64,000 bases of DNA from Pseudomonas californiensis (GTDB taxonomy: Bacteria > Pseudomonadota > Gammaproteobacteria > Pseudomonadales > Pseudomonadaceae): positions 1 to 64,000 of the forward strand of contig NZ_JAGTPK010000017.1 in the NCBI RefSeq assembly GCF_021147775.1, given 5' to 3'. This document shows, piece after piece, positions 9,128 through 16,496 of the stretch; the first letter of the stretch is position 1, and every line of letters starts with the position of its first letter. The notes below the pieces were generated by a model, which worked only from the letters and a program-made list of their open reading frames with translations, did not search any database and was not told the DNA's origin. A program made the position numbers and the translations under genes.

Positions 9128-9343
9128 ATGGAACGTACAATCAGTTCCGATCTGTTCAAAGAAAGCACCGTAAACACTGCAACTGGCTCCTTGCCTCTGC
9201 GCGTATTCGCTAACCTGATGCTCTGGCAGCGTCGCCTCTCCAGCCGCCATCAACTGGCTCGTCTGGACGCACGTTTGCTGGCTGACGCCGGTATCAGCGA
9301 ATCCCAGCGTTACGAAGAGCTGAGCAAGCCGTTCTGGCGCTAA
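9128..9343 (+). CDS. DUF1127 domain-containing small protein
   Basis: A 71-aa basic protein with no signal peptide. The last 45 residues match the DUF1127 pattern: a short amphipathic helix followed by LARLDARLLADAGISESQRYEE. Small DUF1127 proteins are widespread in Proteobacteria. Some act as RNA- or regulator-binding proteins in phosphate and carbon metabolism, but none is characterised closely enough to assign a role here. ATG 9128 has AAGGAAG 7 nt upstream. It is monocistronic, with a terminator at 9404-9432, and flanked on both sides by AGTACAGTT repeats. Confidence 0.85.
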   Translation: MERTISSDLFKESTVNTATGSLPLRVFANLMLWQRRLSSRHQLARLDARLLADAGISESQRYEELSKPFWR

Positions 9344-9403
9344 TTGAGCGCCCGCTGGTCCCGGGCTTCAACAGTCCACCGCCAGCAACCCGAATTGCTT
9401 AAC

Positions 9404-9432
9404 ACAAGGCCCGTCCATGAGACGGGCCTTGT
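9404..9432 (+). terminator. Rho-independent terminator after the DUF1127 gene
   Basis: ACAAGGCCCGTC and GACGGGCCTTGT form a perfect 12-bp stem around a 5-nt loop, followed by the T-rich CGTTTCT. Confidence 0.85.
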
Positions 9433-9472
9433 CGTTTCTGGCTGTATGTGTCTGAAGGCTGAGCTTGCGATA

Positions 9473-9512
9473 AGTACAGTTTTATATGTTACGAAAATCA
9501 GGCAGTACAGTT
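9473..9512 (+). repeat. Direct pair of the 9-mer AGTACAGTT
   Basis: AGTACAGTT at 9473-9481 and again at 9504-9512, start to start 31 bp, about three helical turns. The two sites lie between the DUF1127 terminator and the first DUF2388 gene, so they may serve the promoter of the downstream cassette. The same 9-mer occurs twice upstream of DUF1127. Confidence 0.5.
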
Positions 9513-9668
9513 ACCAAATACCTTTAGCCGTCCGGCTTTTCAATGACGCGCAACCATGACAAGGGCTGCGCGGCTGGGATAGGCTGCAAGCCACCTCTAC
9601 CCTTGCTGCTGACCGCTGGCAGCCAAGGTTTCGATACCCATGCTTTACCCCATTGATGGAACCCGACC

Positions 9669-9986
9669 ATGTCTTTGCTCCGTACCCTTGGCGCTGCCTT
9701 TTTGCTGACCGCTGCCGCCAGTGCAAATGCCTCCAGCTTTATCGTGACTACCGACACGGTAGTGGGCGCAGTTGCCGCATCGACCGACGCCACGTCCGAC
9801 GTCTCTTCCTCGCTGAAAGACGACAAGATCGTTCGCGCAGCACGTGACGAAGCTGCCAGTTTTGTAGCCAGCGCAGGCGAGATTCGTGGCGTTCAGCTTG
9901 AAGGTGCACTGCAGCACATTCGTCAGCAGATGCCCCAGTTGCAAGCGACCGACGCACAACTGGCCCAGGCCATTCTGGCGATCTGA
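9669..9986 (+). CDS. DUF2388 domain-containing secreted protein, first of three
   Basis: A 105-aa protein with a clear Sec signal peptide (residues 1 to about 21, ending ASANA), predicted periplasmic or secreted. The remainder is one DUF2388 unit: a Thr/Ser-rich N-terminal half and the conserved block DEAASFVASAGEIRGVQLEG, then a C-terminal helix ending AQAILAI. Two close paralogues follow on the same strand (10078-10383 and 10421-10741). The family is almost confined to Pseudomonas, has no known function, and is sometimes mislabelled as a Holliday-junction helicase subunit. Nothing in the sequence supports that label. A strong hairpin without a T-run (9996-10018) follows. Confidence 0.85.
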   Translation: MSLLRTLGAAFLLTAAASANASSFIVTTDTVVGAVAASTDATSDVSSSLKDDKIVRAARDEAASFVASAGEIRGVQLEGALQHIRQQMPQLQATDAQLAQAILAI

Positions 9987-9995
9987 CGAGTCCTT

Positions 9996-10018
9996 CCCCG
10001 GCAGCGATCCTGCCGGGG
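9996..10018 (+). terminator. GC-rich hairpin between the first and second DUF2388 genes
   Basis: CCCCGGCAG (9996-10004) and CTGCCGGGG (10010-10018) form a perfect 9-bp stem with a 5-nt loop. No T-tract follows, so it may reduce read-through or protect the 3' end of the first gene's message rather than stop transcription completely. Confidence 0.45.
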
Positions 10019-10077
10019 TAGCCCTGGCTTGAGCATTGCGCTAGCCTTGGCGCCTGTTTTGCCGGTTCGTGAAAGCC

Positions 10078-10383
10078 ATGCGTTTATTGCACCTTCTGTT
10101 CATCACACCCCTCGTCAGCCTGATCTGTATCAGCCCGGCCCAGGCGTTCGATACGACGACACAGAGCCTGGTGAAAACCGGGTACGTCACCAGTCAGGTC
10201 ACGACCGCCCCTTTCGATAACAAGTTGATCATGGCCGCCCAGGACGATGCAGCAGCGTATGTTGCCAGCGACGGACAACTGCGGGGCGCAAGGCTCGAAT
10301 CTGCCCTGCACGCCCTGCGCGAGGCTCATGCAAAACTTCATGCCAGCGACCTTGAACTGGCACAGGCAATCCTCGTCCAATAG
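10078..10383 (+). CDS. DUF2388 domain-containing secreted protein, second of three
   Basis: About 101 aa from ATG 10078; an in-frame GTG at 10069 would add three residues. Signal peptide to about residue 20 (CISPAQA), then a DUF2388 unit with DDAAAYVASDGQLRGARLES aligned to the matching block in its two neighbours. It lacks enzymatic motifs and cysteines in the mature part. It lies 91 bp after the first paralogue and 37 bp before the third, probably in one transcription unit. Function unknown; predicted periplasmic. Confidence 0.83.
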   Translation: MRLLHLLFITPLVSLICISPAQAFDTTTQSLVKTGYVTSQVTTAPFDNKLIMAAQDDAAAYVASDGQLRGARLESALHALREAHAKLHASDLELAQAILVQ

Positions 10384-10420
10384 CCACCTTGCCCTTTTGC
10401 CCAACTGGAGACGTTACTAA

Positions 10421-10741
10421 ATGCGTACCCCGCTGATTGCTGTTTCCCTTGGCCTGTTGTTGATGGCCGACTTCGCACAGGCCCAGACAGTTGTGGCCAC
10501 CAGCAACATCATTGTTCGCGCTTTCGGTCGCACCATTGACTTCACGTCCGACACCACCACTTCGATCCGCGACTCCAAAGTTGTGATCCAGGCCAAGGAC
10601 GACGCCGCCAGCTACGTAGCGAGTAACGGCGACATTCATGGTGCTCAGTTGGACGCTGCTTTCGATACGCTGCGCGCTCGCGTACCAGAAGCACGCAGTG
10701 CCAGTGACCAGACGCTGGCTGAAGCAATCCTCGCACTGTGA
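10421..10741 (+). CDS. DUF2388 domain-containing secreted protein, third of three
   Basis: A 106-aa protein with a signal peptide to about residue 20 (ADFAQA), then a DUF2388 unit with DDAASYVASNGDIHGAQLDA. ATG 10421 has CTGGAG about 10 nt upstream. Its stop overlaps the GTG start of the large DUF4105 gene (GTGA at 10738-10741), so the two are translationally coupled. This is the best evidence that the DUF2388 proteins and the DUF4105 protein work together. Confidence 0.85.
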   Translation: MRTPLIAVSLGLLLMADFAQAQTVVATSNIIVRAFGRTIDFTSDTTTSIRDSKVVIQAKDDAASYVASNGDIHGAQLDAAFDTLRARVPEARSASDQTLAEAILAL

Positions 10742-12699
10742 GGCGCCTTGGCGTCTGGCTACTTGCTGGTGCGTTGTCGCTTGTCGGGACTAACGCCTTT
10801 GCCAGTCTCAGCCTGGAATTACAGACTGACGGTCTCGACAAAGCCCAGCAGCAAGCCAGCCAGACGCTGCTTGACGAAGCCATGCACAAACTGCCGCCCA
10901 GCTTCGTTCAGGCGCTTGACCGCAAGGTCGAGGTCAGTTGGTCCAGCGACATGCCAAACAACGCCTACGGGCAGGCAGCCGGCCCTTACCAGCTTTACCT
11001 CAACAGCAACCTGCTGGCATCGCTGACCGATGGCTCAGCCGCAAACGCCCAGACAGGTCGGCCACACGGCACCGTTCGCCGGGAAATGCTCGCCACTGTG
11101 CTGCACGAACTGACCCACGTCTATGATCGCGCTCGCCTGTGGTCTCCCGCCGAACGCACCGCAATCACCCGCTGTTCGCGCAATAACAGCTCTTTGGGCA
11201 ACGTTGGCCTGCCCGACAGTTGCCGTGGTCAAACTGAACGCCGCTTCACGATGAGCGATGACCCGCGTCTGCTGGACCTCGCAGGCTGGCAGCAATATGT
11301 CGGTCGTCGTGGCGAACGCGAGCAACACAACGGTCAAGTGGCACGCAGCCCCGATATCTACGAGACCACCAGCCCGCTCGAGTTCGTGGCGGTGAACATG
11401 GAGTACTTCCTGCTCGACCCGGCTTACGCCTGTCGCCGTCCTGCCTTGTACGCTTATTACAAGGAACGCTTTGGCTGGGCACCCGAAGCCCGGGACGCTT
11501 GCCCGACGTATTATCCGTACCTGAATGCGGGCAGTGACTTCGGTAGAGAGCCGCTGGGCAAGCTGGACCCTGAGCGGGTGTATGCCGTCGATTACCTGTT
11601 GGCCGAGGCAAACCAGAACTGGGTCAGCCGTTGGGGCCACAGCATGTTGCGTCTGGTCATCTGCAAACCGGGGCGGCCTCGCGGGCCAGACTGCCGGCTG
11701 GACCTTGATCAGCATCTGGTGTTGTCGTACCGCGCCTTTGTCGGCGACGTTCAGCTATCCAGCTGGGATGGTTTGATGGGCGCCTACCCTTCCCGGCTCT
11801 TCGTCCTGCCATTGGCGCAAGTGATTGACGAGTACACCAAGACCGAACTGCGCAGCCTTGCGTCAGTGCCGATCACGCTGTCTCGCCCCGAGATCGAAGG
11901 TCTGGTGCAGCATGCGGCTGAAATGCACTGGAGTTACGACGGCAACTATTACTTTCTCTCCAATAACTGTGCGGTGGAGAACCTCAAGCTGCTGCGCAGC
12001 GGTACACACAATCCAAAATTTGTGGGCCTGGACAGCATTTTGCCCAATGGCCTGCTGGAAGTTCTCAAAGGTCGGGGCCTCGCCGATACCAGCGTGCTGG
12101 ACGACCCGAAGGAAGCGCTGCGCCTGGGTTATCGATTCGACTCGTACCGCGACCGCTATCAAGCCATGTTCGAGATCCTCAAGAAGCATCTGCCGATCAA
12201 ACAGGACACGGTCGAGGAGTGGCTGACGCTACCGGCCAGCGAACGCAGGCAATGGTTCGAAAAAGCCGACCTGCGCACCAGCGCCGCCATGCTGTTGTTG
12301 GAGCAGGCGAGCCTGCGCCGACAATTGCTGTTGGCTCAGGACGAGGTCAAGCAGCGTTATCTGGGCGCTCGGGAGCAGAACAACGGTGGCGTTTCCAAGG
12401 CCACTGCCACGCTGCAGGAGCTGTTGGCCAGTAGCGGCTTTCTCAGCCGTCCCGCAGAGTTGCTGGGCACCAGTGGCTATGGTCTGCCGCAAGCCGGGGA
12501 ATGGCAGCGACTGGAGAGCGAAAGCAGTCAGCGTCAGAAGCAACTCAAGCGTCTGACAGGCGATCTGGATACAGAGGTGCGTGCCTTGCTGGGACCGGAG
12601 CGCGCCAAGGAGATCGCGGCGAACGAGGCCAATCTCAAACAGATGGGTGAACACGTTCGCGCACTGCACAAGGCGGCTGGCGGTTTGCAGCTGCCGTAA
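10738..12699 (+). CDS. DUF4105 domain-containing secreted protein with an HExxH motif
   Basis: A 653-aa protein with a signal peptide (residues 1 to about 22, GTNAFA), predicted periplasmic or outer-membrane associated. The N-terminal domain has HELTH at residues 123-127, a zincin-type HExxH. The middle DUF4105 domain has WGHSMLRL (His301) and FLSNNCAVE (Cys411), conserved-looking His and Cys in the order seen in circularly permuted papain-like folds. The C-terminal 150 residues are Gln/Leu-rich and probably helical or coiled coil. GTG start overlaps the third DUF2388 stop. Function unknown. Enzymatic activity at either centre is my inference, and a zinc ligand beyond HExxH is not identified. 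Confidence 0.8.
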   Translation: MRRLGVWLLAGALSLVGTNAFASLSLELQTDGLDKAQQQASQTLLDEAMHKLPPSFVQALDRKVEVSWSSDMPNNAYGQAAGPYQLYLNSNLLASLTDGSAANAQTGRPHGTVRREMLATVLHELTHVYDRARLWSPAERTAITRCSRNNSSLGNVGLPDSCRGQTERRFTMSDDPRLLDLAGWQQYVGRRGEREQHNGQVARSPDIYETTSPLEFVAVNMEYFLLDPAYACRRPALYAYYKERFGWAPEARDACPTYYPYLNAGSDFGREPLGKLDPERVYAVDYLLAEANQNWVSRWGHSMLRLVICKPGRPRGPDCRLDLDQHLVLSYRAFVGDVQLSSWDGLMGAYPSRLFVLPLAQVIDEYTKTELRSLASVPITLSRPEIEGLVQHAAEMHWSYDGNYYFLSNNCAVENLKLLRSGTHNPKFVGLDSILPNGLLEVLKGRGLADTSVLDDPKEALRLGYRFDSYRDRYQAMFEILKKHLPIKQDTVEEWLTLPASERRQWFEKADLRTSAAMLLLEQASLRRQLLLAQDEVKQRYLGAREQNNGGVSKATATLQELLASSGFLSRPAELLGTSGYGLPQAGEWQRLESESSQRQKQLKRLTGDLDTEVRALLGPERAKEIAANEANLKQMGEHVRALHKAAGGLQLP

Positions 12700-13077
12700 T
12701 CAGCGGCTCTTCTTTTTTGGCTTCAAATATTTGGTCAGGCCCTGGAACCAGATTACCAGGGCCGGGTTGCCCTTGATCTGGATGTCCTTGTCCTGAATGC
12801 CTTTCATGAAAGCCAGTTGCTTGTTTTTGGCTTGCATCGTTGCGAATCCAAAGGCTGCGTCGCGAAACGAGATGGCAAATGCCGGCTCTGAGACCCGGCC
12901 GCTCGCGCTGCTGATGCGTTGATCACGAACCACGAAGTGACGCGCGACTTTGCCGTCGGCGGTCTGCAGCTGGAACGTAAGGTCTTTGCCTGCCAGTTGC
13001 TGCTGAAAAGCGGGATTGTTGCGGCTGGCTCGTGCCATCAGCAGCCCCAGCATCCAGAGAAGAAAACGAAACTTCAT
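12700..13077 (-). CDS. Small SCP2-like (sterol-carrier fold) protein
   Basis: A 125-aa protein with a short hydrophobic N-terminus that could be an anchor or uncleaved signal. The rest follows the SCP2-like pattern: FQLQTADGKVARHFVV, then PAFAISFRD, KGIQDKDIQIKGNPALVIWF and a basic end. SCP2 folds bind lipids or act as accessory domains of hydrophobic substrates. It ends exactly one base after the convergent DUF4105 gene, with no room for a terminator between them. The fold assignment is by motif and length; function is unknown. Confidence 0.65.
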   Translation of the reverse strand: MKFRFLLWMLGLLMARASRNNPAFQQQLAGKDLTFQLQTADGKVARHFVVRDQRISSASGRVSEPAFAISFRDAAFGFATMQAKNKQLAFMKGIQDKDIQIKGNPALVIWFQGLTKYLKPKKKSR

Positions 13078-13240
13078 ACACCTGCCTCAGCGCGAAACGA
13101 TTCGATGGAACGGCGCGGCAGTGTAGCGGGTTCTTTGCGTTAATCCTGTAGGACAAAACGCTTTTCGACGACGATCGGAGCGAAACACCTGTACTTCGGC
13201 AGAAGCACCGCCTGTCTCGAGGCGGCGCTCAGGCGAACCG

Positions 13241-13681
13241 TCAGCGGATGCTGTTGATGCTGCCTTTGTGGCCTGTCACTTTCACGTCCACTTTCTTGAA
13301 AATGAAGTAGTCCTTGACGCTGACTTCATAGCGCGGCGCCACGATCAGATCGGCACCGGAGGACTTCACGGCCTTGTAAGCCGCTGCAGCCTTGGTTGTC
13401 GAAACAGGATCAGGCAATGCCAGGCCAAGGCCACCACCACCCGCGCCGCCGTAGGCAACGCCATCGGCGAATTGAGTATCGCCGCCGATGCTCAGGAAGT
13501 TGAACAGGATGTTGGTGGAGGATTCGCCAGTGATGGTGCCGCCCACTTTGACGTCAGCCTTGAGATCGGTTTTGACCATACCTTCCAGCGGTGCCGTCGG
13601 CTGGCTCACGTTGTAGCTCACGCAACCACTGGTAGCGGCGATCAGGGTTGCAACGGCAGCAGACATCCATAGCTTTTTCAT
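13241..13681 (-). CDS. Putative lipoprotein with a Gly-rich centre
   Basis: 146 aa from ATG 13681 (MKKLWMSAAV). A lipobox ATSGC about 20 residues in predicts signal peptidase II cleavage and lipid anchoring, probably to the outer membrane. The mature part has a glycine-rich stretch (YGGAGGGGLGLALP), then a region resembling small lipoproteins with an AYKAVKSSGADLIVAPRYE block, in the manner of the TRL/YjhX-like lipoproteins. No enzyme motif. Function unknown. It is a single gene between the SCP2-like gene and the HU gene, both on the same strand but distant. Confidence 0.75.
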   Translation of the reverse strand: MKKLWMSAAVATLIAATSGCVSYNVSQPTAPLEGMVKTDLKADVKVGGTITGESSTNILFNFLSIGGDTQFADGVAYGGAGGGGLGLALPDPVSTTKAAAAYKAVKSSGADLIVAPRYEVSVKDYFIFKKVDVKVTGHKGSINSIR

Positions 13682-13871
13682 TCGTGACTTTCCCAAATAT
13701 GTGCACTGCGGACCGGAAGGGTCAGCGGGAGCAGGACTTTAAGGGAACGTTCACGTAGAAAAAGTCAGGCATGGCTGCGCTGTAGGAAGGCAGTCGGACA
13801 CATTCAGGTAGGAAACTTCTTAGGAGAGGTAGGACCAGCCCCTCGCGAGGTCGAAAATTCGAGTGATATAA

Positions 13872-13909
13872 AAAACGGGCACCCGATGTCATCAGAAGTG
13901 CCCGTTTTC
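13872..13909 (-). terminator. Terminator downstream of the HU gene
   Basis: ACGGGCAC and GTGCCCGT form an 8-bp stem flanked by A- and T-runs on both sides, so it can act in both directions. It lies 38 bp beyond the HU stop on the minus strand and has TTTTT on that strand. Confidence 0.85.
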
Positions 13910-13946
13910 GTGACCGCTCGCCTCCCGCCAAGGCGCGCAGCCGGGG

Positions 13947-14222
13947 TCAAGGATTTACGCTGTCTTTCAGAAATTTCCCTGGCTTGAAGGCGACGGTGTT
14001 GCTCGCCTTGATTTTGACTGGCTCACCCGTTTGCGGGTTTTTGCCGGTCCGCGCACCGCGATGGCGCTGCAGGAATGTACCAAAGCCAACCAACGTCACG
14101 CTGTCCTTGCGATGCAGGGCGCCGGTGATTTCTTCAAGAATCGCGTTAAGGACGCGGCTGGATTGTTCTTTGGTGAGATCCGCCTTTTCAGCAATGACGG
14201 CTGCGAGTTCAGGTTTACGCAT
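13947..14222 (-). CDS. hupA: HU family DNA-binding protein
   Basis: A 91-aa nucleoid protein of the HU/IHF fold. It has the N-terminal helical dimerisation part (MRKPELAAVIAEKADLTKEQ), GFGTFLQRHRGARTGKNPQTG for the DNA-clamping arms, and the C-terminal KASNTVAFKPGKFLKDSVN. ATG 14222 is the family start; an upstream in-frame extension is not conserved. Its position next to rubredoxin reductase matches the HupA locus of other pseudomonads, as distinct from HupB next to lon. It bends and compacts DNA non-specifically. Confidence 0.85.
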   Translation of the reverse strand: MRKPELAAVIAEKADLTKEQSSRVLNAILEEITGALHRKDSVTLVGFGTFLQRHRGARTGKNPQTGEPVKIKASNTVAFKPGKFLKDSVNP

Positions 14223-14411
14223 TATGAAGCCTCTTTTACGGTTTTTGTTTTTATGTCCTGCGCTGCTTATAACGAGCAGTAGCAAGGTGCCGCGACGGCT
14301 CTACGTAGCGGCAGACGGAGTCGAGGATGGCATGCCGACGTTACCCGCGCCAGTGCGTGGGCAACGTTTATTGGAAGAAAAAGGCGACCTATCCGACAAA
14401 ATGACCACAAG

Positions 14412-15560
14412 TCATGCCAATAACGCAGGTAAAACCTTGTTAAGTGCGAGTTTTTCCATAACGGCGGCGCCGGTCAACGCATAGCCCAGTACATTCCCCT
14501 CGGCGTCGTGACACAGTGCCTTGATGTCGGCCCCCTGCCCTTCGACGCTCCATGTGCCGTTTGAACCCAGCGGCGGTGGCGATACCACCAACGGGCAGGC
14601 AGGCGTTTTTACGGTAATCGGCATGGGCCCGTACTTCACGGCAGTCGGGGTGCCAGCCAACGTTTGAGCGAGGGCTCGGGCACAGCTCATAAGAGGCATG
14701 ACGTAAAGCAGGTTCAGACCATCGACTTCAGCGCAGTCACCCAGCGCGTGGATATTGGCGTGGGATGTCTGCAGCTGACGGTCGACCCGAATGCCTCGAC
14801 CGACCTGCAAGCCAGCGGCAGCGGCCAGATCAACGCGTGGGCGCAAGCCGATCGCAGACACTACCAGATCGCAGTCAATGACCTGCCCATCCGACAGATG
14901 CGCTTGCAGCCCGTCCCCGACGCGTTGCAGCCGCGTCAGTAGAGGCCCCAGATGGAAACGGGCGCCCAGGCTCTCAAGCCCTTTCTGCACAGCTGCGGCG
15001 GCCGCAGCGGGCAACAGGGTCGGCATCACGTGTTCGCAAGGCGCTACCAGATCGACTTCGTAGCCGCCCAGGATCAAATCGTTGGCAAACTCACAGCCGA
15101 TCAGCCCTGCGCCCAGAATCAGGACGCGGCGCTTGCCTGCCGCTGCAGCCCGAAAGCGCGCGTAATCCTGCAAATCATTGATCGGGAAAATCGCATCGCT
15201 GGCGTCACCGTCCACCGGCACCCGAATGGTTTCAGCGCCCCATGCCAACACCAGGTCGCGGTAGTAGACGGCTTCTTCGCCAATCCACAAACGCTTGTGG
15301 CCGGGGTCTATGCCACTGATTCGGGTGTGAGTACGCACCTCGGCCTTGAGCTGGTCGGCCATGGCCCCAGGCTCTGCCATGCTCAGGCCGTCGGCTTCCT
15401 TGTTCTTGCCAAAGCCCGTCGACAGCATGGGCTTGGAATACGAACGGCCGTCATCGGCCGTAATCAGCAGCAGCGGAGTTTCGCCGTCCAGCTTGCGAAA
15501 CTCCCGAGCAAGGTTATAGCCCGCAAGGCCGGTACCGATGATGACGACAGGTGCGCTCAT
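14412..15560 (-). CDS. Rubredoxin-NAD(+) reductase (FAD-dependent pyridine nucleotide-disulfide oxidoreductase family)
   Basis: A 382-aa flavoprotein that passes electrons from NADH to rubredoxin. It has the N-terminal FAD-binding GTGLAG, the NAD-binding VLILGAGLIGCEF near residue 145, and the FAD-closing HALGDCAEVDG. The C-terminal portion corresponds to the rubredoxin-interacting domain. ATG 15560 (MSAPVVIIGTGLAG) is chosen because FAD-binding begins there. It lies 22 bp after rubA on the same strand. The pair is the housekeeping alternative to the alkane-inducible AlkT/AlkG system. Confidence 0.9.
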   Translation of the reverse strand: MSAPVVIIGTGLAGYNLAREFRKLDGETPLLLITADDGRSYSKPMLSTGFGKNKEADGLSMAEPGAMADQLKAEVRTHTRISGIDPGHKRLWIGEEAVYYRDLVLAWGAETIRVPVDGDASDAIFPINDLQDYARFRAAAAGKRRVLILGAGLIGCEFANDLILGGYEVDLVAPCEHVMPTLLPAAAAAAVQKGLESLGARFHLGPLLTRLQRVGDGLQAHLSDGQVIDCDLVVSAIGLRPRVDLAAAAGLQVGRGIRVDRQLQTSHANIHALGDCAEVDGLNLLYVMPLMSCARALAQTLAGTPTAVKYGPMPITVKTPACPLVVSPPPLGSNGTWSVEGQGADIKALCHDAEGNVLGYALTGAAVMEKLALNKVLPALLA

Positions 15561-15582
15561 TGCTTTTTCCCAAATAGAAGAA

Positions 15583-15750
15583 TCAACCGATTTCAATCAT
15601 TTCAAAGTCCATTTTACCGACGCCGCAATCAGGGCAGAGCCAGTCTTCTGGAACGTCCTGCCATAATGTGCCGGGCGCGATGCCGTCATCAGGCCAACCA
15701 TCAGCTTCGTTGTAGATAAGGCCACAGACAATGCATTGCCACTTTTTCAT
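15583..15750 (-). CDS. rubA: Rubredoxin
   Basis: A 55-aa iron protein, short enough to be missed by length filters. Translation gives MKKWQCIVCGLIYNEADGWP at the N-terminus and PEDWLCPDCG near the C-terminus. The two CxxCG knuckles supply the four cysteine ligands of a single Fe(SCys)4 centre. Soluble electron carrier, served by the adjacent reductase 22 bp downstream. Its exact partners (alkane hydroxylase or oxidative-stress enzymes) are not shown here. It is divergent from ubiC. Confidence 0.95.
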   Translation of the reverse strand: MKKWQCIVCGLIYNEADGWPDDGIAPGTLWQDVPEDWLCPDCGVGKMDFEMIEIG

Positions 15751-15935
15751 GGTTCGTCTCTCTCAATTCAGGCTGGTACAGGCATTACGGTCGATCGCCG
15801 CTTGAACGGGCGTTGTACTGATCGACAGCCTCGGATGCAAGCCTGTTTGTGTCACTCGCCGTTTTGGCGACCGTCGGTCGGGCGTACCAATCATGCTAAG
15901 CTCGCAGCCTCGTTGGCTGCCGACAATGACTTACC

Positions 15936-16496
15936 GTGACCCAGCAAAACCCCGCTTTCATTACCCCTGACTGGCTTGAGCGCGAGCAATTGATCAATGC
16001 GCCAGCGCCGGTCATTCTCGACTGGCTGTTCAATCAGAATTCTCTGACACGCCGCTTGAATGATCTCTCCAGCGGGGGCTTCAGTGTTGCTCCGGTATAT
16101 GAAGGCTGGCAGCGCTTGCGCGATGACGAATGCGAGGCGCTGGAGCTGCCCGTCTCCAGTGAGGGCTGGGTGCGCGAGGTGTACTTGCGGGGCAATGGCG
16201 CGCCGTGGGTGTTCGCACGCAGCGTAGCGGCCCGTGACGCGTTACAGGACGGTGGTCTGAACATGGGTGAGCTGGGTACCCGCTCGTTGGGCGAATTGCT
16301 GTTCACCGACCCGGCATTCGCGCGTGGCAAACTCCAGGTCTGCCGTTACCCTGATGCCTGGCTGCCTCAGGAACAGATCACTCCAGGCCTGTGGGCTCGT
16401 CGTTCGCGCTTTCGCCGTGGACCGCTGAGCATACTGGTCGCCGAAGTTTTCCTGCCCATCTTCTGGACCGCGATCCCGAACGAGGAACCCACCTGA
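15936..16496 (+). CDS. ubiC: Chorismate--pyruvate lyase
   Basis: A 186-aa cytosolic enzyme that removes pyruvate from chorismate to give 4-hydroxybenzoate, the first committed step of ubiquinone synthesis. The family pattern includes WVREVYLRGN for the arginine pocket and the C-terminal LVAEVFLP with Glu170, matching the catalytic glutamate of E. coli UbiC. GTG start at 15936. Its stop overlaps the ubiA start by one base (TGATG), so the two steps are translationally coupled. Confidence 0.93.
   Translation: MTQQNPAFITPDWLEREQLINAPAPVILDWLFNQNSLTRRLNDLSSGGFSVAPVYEGWQRLRDDECEALELPVSSEGWVREVYLRGNGAPWVFARSVAARDALQDGGLNMGELGTRSLGELLFTDPAFARGKLQVCRYPDAWLPQEQITPGLWARRSRFRRGPLSILVAEVFLPIFWTAIPNEEPT

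Noticed and set aside
9669..9986. Holliday-junction helicase annotation sometimes attached to DUF2388 proteins.
   Set aside because: The protein is about 100 aa, secreted, and has no Walker or helicase motif.
13722..13931. A 69-codon minus-strand frame between the lipoprotein and HU genes.
   Set aside because: It runs through the HU terminator hairpin and has no family resemblance.
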